DNA from: Stieleria varia
GTDB lineage: Bacteria > Planctomycetota > Planctomycetia > Pirellulales > Pirellulaceae
Direction: 5' to 3'
NCBI RefSeq assembly: GCF_038443385.1
Contig: NZ_CP151726.1
Coordinates: 7,378,001 to 7,442,000, forward strand
Length of the DNA: 64,000 nucleotides
The stretch's first letter is position 1; each line of letters opens with the position of its first letter. The notes under the pieces are model-generated. The model was not told where the DNA came from, ran no database searches, and saw only the letters and a program-made list of their open reading frames with translations. The position numbers and the translations under genes are program-made. Of the stretch, positions 9,993-17,884 are shown piece after piece.

Positions 9993-10046
9993 AGCACGAA
10001 GCGCAAGCGAGTGAATAAGGTGACTCACTCACTTGCGCTTCGTGCT
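9993..10046. repeat. Repeat family C hairpin within the Hsp90-TPR intergenic gap
   Basis: Inverted repeat with 22-bp arms (9993-10014 and 10025-10046, one mismatch), core GAAGCGCAAGCGAGTGA. It lies in the 251-bp gap between the Hsp90-like gene and the TPR gene, where it may attenuate or process the transcript. The same element with A for G changes is at 30021-30081. Confidence 0.85.
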
Positions 10047-10127
10047 GGTAATTCCTGCGTTTCAGCAAAGAAAATGTTTTACAGCGTTGCCGGAAAGGCT
10101 GACGCAAATGTCTCTGGCGGTGGTGGA

Positions 10128-12005
10128 TCAGGTATCGCGGCCCCAGAGGACTTCTGCGATCCAATCGAGGTCCTCGGACTGCATTTGTTGTGTCTTTCGA
10201 TCCGAAGCGGCACCGGCGGCATGCAGTGCATTGCTGACAAGCAAACGAACAACGTTGGCCAGTGGGCTGCGTGTGCCACGTTCCAAGGCTCTTTTGACGA
10301 GTCGGTGTTCGCGGTTGAGGATGACTTCGTTTTGATCGGCCGGTGAGTTTTCAAAGTGGGCGTCGATCATGCGTTGGAACCCTCGTGGGATCTCACCTTC
10401 TTTTTTGAGATCTTCGAACGTTTTGGCCAGTTCGTAGCGTTCGTTCAAGAAAGCCATAACGGGTTGGTTTTGTCGATAGGACGCCCACAGCACTTTCGCC
10501 CCCGTGCCACTGAGGAACTCCGACCACTCCGCACTAGCGTCTTCCATGTCGGACATGCCCAAGACGCATTGATCGAACCCGGGACTCGAGGGGCTCGCGA
10601 CACGAACGTCGACGACACTTTCCTGAGTGTCGGCGACCATGGACGCCAACAGCAATTCTTCGAAACTTCTCAACGCGTGCACACACAGCGTCTCGGTGCC
10701 GTCGAACACGTCGCTCAGATACCTTTCTTGGCGACGATCCGCGTTGTACCAAATCACCTGATCGGCTTCGGACTCATAAAGCGGATCGGCTTCGCATCTT
10801 TCGAGGATCTGTTCGAACGTCAGGTCGCCCTGGGTCGTCGAAAACCGGTAGCAGCTTCTCAGCAATTGACGCAGCGGTTCTTCGTCGAGAGCGGAACCTG
10901 CGATCGTGAATCGGTGCCAACTGATGATGGCTTCCAATCGTGCCGGCTGTTTTTCCGCCAATTCGTTCAAGTGGTCATAGATGATCTTGGCCAGCGTCGC
11001 TTTGGTGCGAGCGAACTGACCGTCTCGCACCAGGTCCTCGCGACTGGCGGTGGGCGAGCAATCGGGCAGCTCCAAAATGCCGCGCAGGAAAGATCCCCAG
11101 GAGGGCAACAAGTCTTGGACGTGACGTGAGATCACCATGCGGCGGATGGTGGCGGCAACCACGGAGTCGTCGGTGAAACCCGGCGTGCGTTGAGGCGAGA
11201 TGTACAGGGCACCTTCGATCACCACCGGCTTTTCGACTTTGATCGGAATCACGTCCAGGGGTGTTTCTTCGAAATAGCTGGCCAAGTCCAGTTCGATGGT
11301 TTCTTCGTCATGGCCGCTCTCAAACCAAGACGCTTGGATCACATTGATCCGCTGCGAAGATCCGTTGAGAAAGATCGGCACCGGCAAGAAATCCGCATAA
11401 CGTTTGACCGCCAGTTCCAGCATCTCCGGGTCGATGGCAAAGGACACGTAGTCTTTTTTCAGATGCAGACAAACGCTGGTTCCGTTCTTGTCGCGTTCGC
11501 AGGGGGACAACTCGATTTCCGTCCCAGCGCCGGCGACCCAGCGGACCGGTTCGACGTCGTCCGACTTGCGGCTTTCCACGACGAGTTGGTCGGCCAACAT
11601 GAAGGCGCTGAACAGGCCGATTCCGAATTGACCGATCAGTTCATCGCCCGATCCGCTGACACTCTGGCGAGCTTCCTCGCTGCCGCGTCCTTTCAACAGA
11701 CCGGTGATCCCGATGCCGAGCGTTCCCAAATACGATTCGGCTTCCTCGGCACTGAGCCCGATGCCGTCATCGGTGAAAGTGATCGTTCCATTTTCGGCGT
11801 CTTGGACGATATCGATCCGTCCTTGAAAACTCAGATCGCGACTACGACGACGCATGATCGCGTCATGCGAGTTCTGGATCAGTTCACGAATCGGAGTGTC
11901 CAGCCGGCTGTAGAGCGAGGACCCCATGATCTCGATGATGCCGGCAATGTCGACCTTAAAGGGAATCCGGCGATTCCACATGTTGGTTGGATCCTGGTGA
12001 TTCAA
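10128..12005 (-). CDS. Hsp90-like (HtpG-related) GHKL ATPase
   Basis: A 625-residue protein with an Hsp90 N-terminal ATPase: RELIQNSHDAI carries the catalytic Glu and Mg-binding Asn, DDGIGL is the G1 box, and IGQFGIGLFSAFMLAD is the lid/G2 region. The middle domain keeps the Hsp90-type loop ending in SRED near residue 320. The C-terminal third is not recognisably like HtpG. This is therefore a divergent paralogue, not the housekeeping htpG. It starts 36 bp after rarA stops on the same strand and heads the Hsp90-TPR-CHAT run, so a role in loading or folding the large STAND protein is plausible but inferred. A second in-frame ATG is at 11981. Confidence 0.88.
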   Translation of the reverse strand: MNHQDPTNMWNRRIPFKVDIAGIIEIMGSSLYSRLDTPIRELIQNSHDAIMRRRSRDLSFQGRIDIVQDAENGTITFTDDGIGLSAEEAESYLGTLGIGITGLLKGRGSEEARQSVSGSGDELIGQFGIGLFSAFMLADQLVVESRKSDDVEPVRWVAGAGTEIELSPCERDKNGTSVCLHLKKDYVSFAIDPEMLELAVKRYADFLPVPIFLNGSSQRINVIQASWFESGHDEETIELDLASYFEETPLDVIPIKVEKPVVIEGALYISPQRTPGFTDDSVVAATIRRMVISRHVQDLLPSWGSFLRGILELPDCSPTASREDLVRDGQFARTKATLAKIIYDHLNELAEKQPARLEAIISWHRFTIAGSALDEEPLRQLLRSCYRFSTTQGDLTFEQILERCEADPLYESEADQVIWYNADRRQERYLSDVFDGTETLCVHALRSFEELLLASMVADTQESVVDVRVASPSSPGFDQCVLGMSDMEDASAEWSEFLSGTGAKVLWASYRQNQPVMAFLNERYELAKTFEDLKKEGEIPRGFQRMIDAHFENSPADQNEVILNREHRLVKRALERGTRSPLANVVRLLVSNALHAAGAASDRKTQQMQSEDLDWIAEVLWGRDT

Positions 12006-12041
12006 GATAATAATGACTGAGAGAGAAAAGGAAGCGGAAGA

Positions 12042-13364
12042 TCAGGATCGAAGTTTTTGCTTGATCGTCTTGAGTCTTTGTTGGAGCTCAAGTTCGAAAC
12101 CGCGTGAGACGGGATGGTAATACGTGCGGTCGTCGCCCAAGTAGTCCTGTGTGGCCACGCCGTCGTTTTCGTTGTGACTATAAATGTAGCCATCTCCGTG
12201 CCCCAGTTGTTTCGCACCGCCGTAGTGAGCGTCTCGCAGATGAGCCGGGACCGGTAAGAGCTTCTTTTCTTGGACGTCCTTGACCGCCGCACCGATCGCG
12301 GTGGTCGCGGCATTGCTTTTGGGAGCAAGTGCCAGATAGGCCACCGTTTGGCTAAGCGTCAGTTGACATTCTGGCAACCCGATCCACTCACAGGCTTGCA
12401 TGGCAGCGACGGCAAGCGGCAGGGCTTGTGGATCCGCGTTGCCGATGTCTTCACTGGCCAGGATGACCAACCGACGACAAAGGAATCGGATGTCTTCGCC
12501 GCCCTCGAGCATTCTCGCCAACCAATAGATGGCCGCGTCGACGTCACTGCCTCGGATGCTCTTGATCAGAGCGCTGGCCAAGTTGTAGTGGTCGTCTCCC
12601 GTCGCATCGTATCCCCCCAGTCGCTTGCCCAATGATTCGGCGACCGCCGACTTGTCCACCACCGGCGGACTCGATTGGCAGCTGCCCACCGCGATTTCCA
12701 ATGCCGACAATGCTCGACGGGCATCGCCTTCGCAAGCATCTGCCAAGTAATCAAGTGCGTCTGCCGTCACGGTGACGTCGCAATCACCCAGTCCACGCTC
12801 ATGGTCTGACATGCAGCGATCCAACAGCGATCGAATTTCCTCCTGTGACAGCATGTTGAGTTGAAAGATCTGGCTGCGGCTGAGCAACGCTCCGTTGACA
12901 GCGAAATAGGGATTGCTGGTGGTCGCGCCGATCAGAGAAACAATGCCCGCCTCGACATCGGGCAGCAAAGCATCTTGCTGGCTCTTGCTGAATCGGTGAA
13001 TCTCATCGATGAACAACAACGGACGCGGTGCGCCGGTGGCGACCAAATCACCTGCCCAAGCGAGCACTTCGCGAACGTCTTTGACCCCGCCCGTCACCGC
13101 GCTGAGTTTGCGAATCTCGCTGCCGGTCTCGGTGGCCAGCAGGTGCGCCAATGTGGTCTTTCCGGTTCCGGGAGGACCGAAGAGAATGACGGACCCGAGT
13201 CGACGAGCGTCAATCATCCGCCGCAACAGTTTGCCTGGGCCTAAAATATGCTGCTGACCGACGTACTCACTCAAATTCTGCGGACGCATGCGAGCCGCTA
13301 GAGGCTGCGCGGCGCTGAGAAAATCCTTTTCTTGGGCATCGAACAGCGACGGAATTTGATTCAT
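12042..13364 (-). CDS. rarA: Replication-associated recombination protein A (AAA+ ATPase)
   Basis: The RarA/MgsA AAA+ ATPase acts at stalled replication forks together with SSB and RecA. The 440-residue product has Walker A GPPGTGKTT, the family-specific Walker B region IDEIHRFSKSQQDALLP, and sensor 1 GATTSNPYF, followed by the C-terminal MgsA tetramerisation region (AMQACEWIGLPE, HYGGAKQLGHG). The ATG at 13364 gives the usual N-terminus MNQIPSLFDAQ; an upstream extension to 13487 is judged non-coding. Its start codon overlaps that of the divergent DUF1499 gene. The Hsp90-like gene follows after 36 bp and may share the transcript. Confidence 0.95.
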   Translation of the reverse strand: MNQIPSLFDAQEKDFLSAAQPLAARMRPQNLSEYVGQQHILGPGKLLRRMIDARRLGSVILFGPPGTGKTTLAHLLATETGSEIRKLSAVTGGVKDVREVLAWAGDLVATGAPRPLLFIDEIHRFSKSQQDALLPDVEAGIVSLIGATTSNPYFAVNGALLSRSQIFQLNMLSQEEIRSLLDRCMSDHERGLGDCDVTVTADALDYLADACEGDARRALSALEIAVGSCQSSPPVVDKSAVAESLGKRLGGYDATGDDHYNLASALIKSIRGSDVDAAIYWLARMLEGGEDIRFLCRRLVILASEDIGNADPQALPLAVAAMQACEWIGLPECQLTLSQTVAYLALAPKSNAATTAIGAAVKDVQEKKLLPVPAHLRDAHYGGAKQLGHGDGYIYSHNENDGVATQDYLGDDRTYYHPVSRGFELELQQRLKTIKQKLRS

Positions 13365-13836
13365 GAACATGCCCGCAAAAAGAACGGCTCCTCGAAAAAT
13401 GATTTGGTTCATCATCTTAGCGTCCATCGGGATTCCGCTGGCCCTGGTGGTCTGGCGGGTGGACGACTGGAATCGCGATTGGACCACTAATCACGCGTCG
13501 TTGGAAGACACGGCAGTGCGTCCCGAGTTGCGTCCGCAAATATTTACGGGGGCGGTCGCCGATGTAGCTGACCGGATTGAACGCTGGAGCGAGCAACAAT
13601 CCCACTGGGACTTGGTGCAGCGCAACGACACCGAATGGGAAACGACACTCAAAATGACTCGCACAACGGGACTATTTCGCTTCGTCGACGATGTCACGGT
13701 GCAGTTGCGTTCAGCACCGGAGTCAGAGGGGCATGTGACAATGTACGCGACAAGTCAGTCTCGGATCGGAAAAGGTGACTTGGGGCAAAACCCGAGAAAT
13801 CTCGCCGAACTGGTGCGTGGCGTGAATGCCATGTGA
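13363..13836 (+). CDS. DUF1499 family membrane-anchored protein
   Basis: A 157-residue protein of the DUF1499 family, function unknown. An N-terminal membrane anchor (IWFIILASIGIPLALVVW, about residues 14-31) is followed by the typical DUF1499 pattern, VRPELRPQIFTG, then W-x-L-V and RFVDDVTVQLR with the terminal QSRIGKGDLGQNPRN. The ATG at 13363 overlaps the rarA start codon on the other strand in a single CATG. An ATG at 13399, just before the membrane segment, is an alternative start that would remove the overlap. Confidence 0.85.
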   Translation: MNMPAKRTAPRKMIWFIILASIGIPLALVVWRVDDWNRDWTTNHASLEDTAVRPELRPQIFTGAVADVADRIERWSEQQSHWDLVQRNDTEWETTLKMTRTTGLFRFVDDVTVQLRSAPESEGHVTMYATSQSRIGKGDLGQNPRNLAELVRGVNAM

Positions 13837-13987
13837 AAGCGACGTGCGGCGGAGGAAACAACTGACGGCTACCTTTGCACTGTCACCTCCCCCAGAGAAC
13901 GAGACTGCTGATTTATTGAACCGCAAGGCTGGACTGCTCGAAGTTTGGTGTTGTGTCTTTTCGGGTTTGCGCAAGTTCATGTCCCTA

Positions 13988-14096
13988 CTGCCGGCGCAGC
14001 TCGTAGCCCCAGTGAGCCTCAGGCGCTAGCCGTGGGCCTGAGGCTGCCGGCGCAGCTCGTAGCCCCAGTGAGCCTCAGGCGCTAGCCGTGGGCCTG
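13988..14096. repeat. Repeat family A, 56-bp tandem copies abutting the IS
   Basis: A unit of 56 bp ending in GCGCTAGCCGTGGGCCTGAGG is present twice in tandem (13988-14043 and 14044-14096). The second copy is cut short exactly where the IS4 element begins and is not resumed on the far side of the element. Confidence 0.8.
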
Positions 14097-15720
14097 TTGA
14101 TTTAATCGATATTGGGAACGCAAGGGTGAGCCGTGGGCCGTAAGGCCAATGCCACCTATTCTCTACTCTATCGAGTGGCGCGTTATGTTTTTGGCACGGA
14201 ATTTGCGCTGCTGAATTGGTTTCAATTTGTCCGCCAATTTGTCACCAATTCAATGCTCGATCCCAAATCACACGCCACTGAGAACGAACAGCAATTCTGT
14301 CGCGCAAAAACATTGCTCGCGGATTTGCTTCAGCTCCCTACGATCGTTAAAGAGCTTGAGCAACAAGACGCCAGTTCCGCTGCAAAGATTTACACACAAG
14401 CACCAACACTTTGGCTACTGGTGCTGCAACGTCTCGGGGGAGGCCTCACTCTTGATCAAGCCGTCAGTGATCTGATCGACAATCACAAAGACCTCCTGCC
14501 CCCTAACCGGCGAGTTACTGAAGGGACGCTTTCAAAAAACAATTCCGCTTACAACCAAGCGAGAAAAAAACTGCCGATTAAGGTTGTCCAAGACTTTTCC
14601 AATCGCATTTGCGATCACCTGGCACGCAAGGCCCAGCCAGCTTTTCTTGAGCGGCGTGTGTTCATCCTCGACGGAACGACGATCACACTGCCACCCACAC
14701 CGGCGCTCAAGAAAGCATTTCCACCAGCATCCAACCAGTACGGTGAATCCGTTTGGCCCGTTGCGATGCTCATGGTCGCCAATGAAATGCAGACCGGTTG
14801 CGCGTTAATGCCACAGATCGATCCGATGTACGGCCCCAACAATTCCAGCGAAACCAGACAAGCCGAGAAAGTCATCGACCGACTTCCAGAGAATTCGATT
14901 GTCAAGGCCGATAGCGGTTTCGGCGTGTTCTCAGTGGCTTTTCATTGCCAAACGCGTGGGAAAGAGTTCTTACTGCGTCTGACCAAACAGCGATACAAGG
15001 CATACCTCAAGAACGCCACGCTGGTAGAGGAAGGGCCTGGCTACGTAACGCACCATTTGATCTGGAAGCCATCGAGCAAAGAACGCAGGAACCACCAGAA
15101 TCTTCCTGAGGATGCAGCTTGTGAAGTCTTTATTCACCAAGTCGAATTGGACAACGGTCAAACGCTGGAGTTGGTCACCAACATCGAAGCGGACGCCTTG
15201 TCCGTGGGCGAGCTTTACCGTCGCCGCTACGATGTGGAATTCGACATCCGGGACCTGAAAGTCACGATGGACACCGAGAATATCCGTGCCAAGAGCGTGG
15301 ACACGATGAAAAAGGAGCTGATGGGATCGGTGATCGCCTACAATCTGGTGTCCCAGTTGCGCAAGCAGGCCGCCAAGTTGATTAATATCTCGCCTCGACG
15401 ACTGAGCTTCAGTGGCGCGTGGCAGGACTTTCAGAGTGGCCTGCTTCGCAAGGAATTAACGACACTGGAGCAATGGACGCTTGCGTACCAGAAGACGCTC
15501 ATTGATGCCTCGACGAGAAAGCTTCCCAATCGCAAGACACCGCGGAGCTACCCTCGAGTCGCGCATACTCGCCGCCAAAAGAGCACCAAGTTCCAACGTT
15601 TGGAAAGAAAAATAAAATCCAAAGCCTCCGAATCACCACCCGATTGACGACAAAGTAGGTGGCATTGGCCGTAAGGCCCACGGCTCACCCTTGCGTTCCC
15701 AATTTCGATTAAATCAACAG
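14094..15720 (+). mobile_element. IS4-family insertion sequence with 65-bp terminal inverted repeats
   Basis: A 1627-bp element bounded by inverted repeats of 65 bp (14094-14158 and 15656-15720) that differ at only three positions and begin CTGTTGATTTAATCGA. It carries one transposase gene. No target-site duplication is visible (left flank CCGTGGGC, right flank GCCACTAG), so the insertion may have been followed by a deletion or recombination. The near-identical ends and intact gene suggest it is young. Confidence 0.92.
14133..15647 (+). CDS. IS4-family DDE transposase
   Basis: Transposase of the IS4 family with the complete DDE set: first Asp in FILDGTTI, second Asp in VKADSGFG, and the IS4 signature Y-2-R-3-E-6-K in YRRRYDVEFDIRDLK. 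The longest frame (504 residues) starts with GTG inside the left inverted repeat. The ATG at 14253 would give 464 residues, closer to the family norm, and may be the real start. No frameshift or internal stop is seen, so the enzyme should be active. It is flanked only by the element's own ends. Confidence 0.93.
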   Translation: MGRKANATYSLLYRVARYVFGTEFALLNWFQFVRQFVTNSMLDPKSHATENEQQFCRAKTLLADLLQLPTIVKELEQQDASSAAKIYTQAPTLWLLVLQRLGGGLTLDQAVSDLIDNHKDLLPPNRRVTEGTLSKNNSAYNQARKKLPIKVVQDFSNRICDHLARKAQPAFLERRVFILDGTTITLPPTPALKKAFPPASNQYGESVWPVAMLMVANEMQTGCALMPQIDPMYGPNNSSETRQAEKVIDRLPENSIVKADSGFGVFSVAFHCQTRGKEFLLRLTKQRYKAYLKNATLVEEGPGYVTHHLIWKPSSKERRNHQNLPEDAACEVFIHQVELDNGQTLELVTNIEADALSVGELYRRRYDVEFDIRDLKVTMDTENIRAKSVDTMKKELMGSVIAYNLVSQLRKQAAKLINISPRRLSFSGAWQDFQSGLLRKELTTLEQWTLAYQKTLIDASTRKLPNRKTPRSYPRVAHTRRQKSTKFQRLERKIKSKASESPPD

Positions 15721-15784
15721 GCCACTAGGGACCGACTGTTCAAAATGAACATACAATGGTTGGCGACGACAAAAGTCGGCGCAT

Positions 15785-15813
15785 AAAAAAGGTCGATCCG
15801 GTATGGATCGACC
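15785..15813 (-). terminator. Rho-independent terminator
   Basis: A perfect 9-bp stem (GGTCGATCC and GGATCGACC, 5-nt loop) at 15791-15813 is followed on the minus strand by six T residues (15785-15790). It lies about 115 bp downstream of the 29-residue basic protein gene and probably ends that transcript. Confidence 0.8.
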
Positions 15814-15929
15814 GATCGTTGGGCATCGTGGCCTGGCGGGCCGTTGTACGACATCTATTAGGGCCGACATGTGACGGGGGGCTGTAGCCGATCTAGCGGC
15901 TCAGCCGGACACCTCACGCGAAGCGATTC

Positions 15930-16019
15930 TTATTTCTTGCGGTGACGAATCTTCGCACGCATACGTCGTTTTTTTCGTCCCACTTTACGTCGGCCCTTTC
16001 CGGTTCTTTTCGTACCCAC
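15930..16019 (-). CDS. Small highly basic protein (29 aa), ribosome-associated-like
   Basis: A 29-residue frame starting with GTG at 16019 and ending with TAA. The product begins MGTKRTGKGRRKVGRKKRR and ends KIRHRKK; 19 of 29 residues are Lys, Arg or His. A good ribosome binding site (GGGAGA) lies 11-12 bp before the GTG, and a strong terminator follows. The composition and the KKRRMRAKIRHRKK tail resemble very small basic ribosomal or mitoribosomal-type proteins of the AURKAIP1/COX24 or THX class, which bind rRNA. That assignment is by resemblance only. Below the length limit of most gene callers. Confidence 0.72.
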   Translation of the reverse strand: MGTKRTGKGRRKVGRKKRRMRAKIRHRKK

Positions 16020-16152
16020 CTAGATCGGTCTCCCAATTGGTTGTGTCCGTCACGATTTTGAGGCGGCGGACAAGACAATGTGTTGATGTGTGAATGACTC
16101 GACCGACAGAGAGGACTGTCGGTGATTTCTGTAAAATCCTCCCCCCGTTAAT

Positions 16153-16252
16153 GGGTTACCCGTCTGTGAGTTACCCGTCTGTGAGTTACCCGTTGATGAG
16201 TTACCGGTCGACAGGTTACCAAGTGACGAGTCACCAAGCGACGAGTTGCGTC
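16153..16252. repeat. 15-bp degenerate tandem repeat downstream of proB
   Basis: Six and a half units of 15 bp (consensus GAGTTACCCGTCTGT), identical in the first three units and drifting toward the right end. The period is a multiple of three and is open on the minus strand, where it would read (S/N)xxTGN pentapeptides, but no convincing start codon exists there. It lies 80 bp beyond the proB stop. Confidence 0.85.
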
Positions 16253-16331
16253 CAGAGGTGGCAGCAACGGGGCCAACGGCCTCGTGGGGGCCCAATAGCG
16301 TAACAGAATGGCATCCGCAGGCAAGGTGGAA

Positions 16332-17660
16332 TCAAGAGAGCACCAGGTTACTGCGGTGAACAACACTCTCGTAGGGTCGGTGGCCCAGAATCTCGCCGAT
16401 CTGGTCACTGGGGCTCCCCAAGATTTTGGCCAGCTCATCGGACGGGTAATTGCACAACCCGCGGGCGATTTCGTGACCATTTGGATCTCGGATGGAGACA
16501 ACGGCTCCTTGAGAAAAACGCCCCTCGATCGCTTTGATACCGATGGCCAGCAAGCTGCCACCGCCCACGGTCACGGCTTTTGCGGCCCCCGCGTCGACCG
16601 AGAGCGCCCCGGCGACGGGCGCCGACGCGCTGATCCAGCGACGTCGTCCACGGATCGACTTGGTGGGTGCCAGGAAAAGGGTCCCCACGGACTGCCCAGC
16701 CATGATTTGGTCCAAAACGTCGTCTTTTCGTCCCGGACCGATGATCACGTTGTGTCCGTGCGACGTCGCCAACTGGGCCGCCTTTAATTTACTCGTCATG
16801 CCGCCTTTGCTCATGATCCGTTTGGGCGATGCATTCTTGGCTTGGGTGTCGCTGCTTGCTTTCGGTTTTGGGAGTGCACCGGCTTGGCTCGTTGGGCCAT
16901 CCAGGATGGCGGATGACGGGGAATCGGCGGCCAAAGCAAAGACAGAATCGTCCAAATGCTCGACCAACGGCACCAGCTTGCTGCCCGGCGCGGTAGGTGG
17001 GCCGGTGTAGAGACCATCGATGTCGGACAAGATGATCAACAGGCAATCGCTCAATAATCCCGCTACCTGTGCCGCCATCCGGTCGTTGTCACCAAAGGTC
17101 GTCATCAGCTCTGCGACGGCGACCGAATCGTTTTCATTGACCACTGCGATCGCACCGAAATCGTGGATTTGTGTCAGGGCGTTACGAACGTGCAGGTATC
17201 CGCTCCGTCGTCTGAGGTCGGAACTGGTCAGCAAGACCTGAGCAGCGTGACGTCCTTGAGCAGAGATCGCAGTCTCGTAGGCTTGGATCAGGTCCGTCTG
17301 CCCCACCGCCGCGACGGCTTGCAATTGAGCCAAGCCGCTGGGACGCTCCTCCAAACCCAGCTTTCCCATTCCGGCCCCCACCGCTCCGCTGCTGACCATC
17401 ACCGTTTGACGCCCGGTATCGGCGATCCGACAGAGTTGTTGGCTGAGCAGGGCGATACGATGCCGGTCCAGCTTGCCCTCCGAATCAGTCAAAACCCGTG
17501 TTCCGACTTTGACCACAATCGATTTTGCCTGCGCGATCACGTCTCGCCGGCTGGGTGGGCTGTCAGAGAAGGAATTCGTTTGGGTCACTGGTTTTCTCAG
17601 CGGGGGCCGTTGAATGAGTGGGCTCGGGAGCGACGGAAATCTCGCAACAACTTGGTCCAT
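16332..17660 (-). CDS. proB: Glutamate 5-kinase
   Basis: Phosphorylates glutamate to gamma-glutamyl phosphate, the first step of proline synthesis. The 442-residue product has the amino-acid kinase N-terminus IVVKVGTRVL, the VSSGAVGAGMGKLG loop, the NENDSV and FGDNDRMAAQVA motifs, DIDGLYTG, and the late GGMTSKLKAA site. A C-terminal PUA domain (RWISASAPVAGAL ... LLAIGIKAIEG) completes the family architecture. About 45 extra residues, low-complexity and rich in Ala, Ser and Lys, separate DIDGLYTG from the GGMTSK motif. The ATG at 17660 is chosen; the frame is open to 17765 from a TTG. The proA partner is not nearby. Confidence 0.95.
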   Translation of the reverse strand: MDQVVARFPSLPSPLIQRPPLRKPVTQTNSFSDSPPSRRDVIAQAKSIVVKVGTRVLTDSEGKLDRHRIALLSQQLCRIADTGRQTVMVSSGAVGAGMGKLGLEERPSGLAQLQAVAAVGQTDLIQAYETAISAQGRHAAQVLLTSSDLRRRSGYLHVRNALTQIHDFGAIAVVNENDSVAVAELMTTFGDNDRMAAQVAGLLSDCLLIILSDIDGLYTGPPTAPGSKLVPLVEHLDDSVFALAADSPSSAILDGPTSQAGALPKPKASSDTQAKNASPKRIMSKGGMTSKLKAAQLATSHGHNVIIGPGRKDDVLDQIMAGQSVGTLFLAPTKSIRGRRRWISASAPVAGALSVDAGAAKAVTVGGGSLLAIGIKAIEGRFSQGAVVSIRDPNGHEIARGLCNYPSDELAKILGSPSDQIGEILGHRPYESVVHRSNLVLS

Positions 17661-17884
17661 TGTCACTTCGGCTCGCCGATCATGAAAGGGAGCGGTCGCC
17701 TTCGTTTGCCCGAGTCGACTTTTTTGATCATTCTGACCTGATCGACTATGCGGGCGGTTCGACAAACTCGCAGCGATTTGGACAATAGAGAACTGTGAGT
17801 TTTGCTTTCGGTGTTGTCTGCATTTCCCCTCTGGAACGTTTCGACGTTACCTCGCATCCCCCCAACTCTGGACCCATCATCGGT

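Noticed and set aside
10356-11129. 257-residue plus-strand frame inside the Hsp90-like gene
   Set aside because: Antisense to a gene with intact Hsp90 motifs; no independent support.
16050-16295. Minus-strand 81-residue frame across the 15-bp tandem repeat, with TGN-type pentapeptides
   Set aside because: It needs a TTG start, has no ribosome binding site, and its repeat degrades without keeping codon sense.
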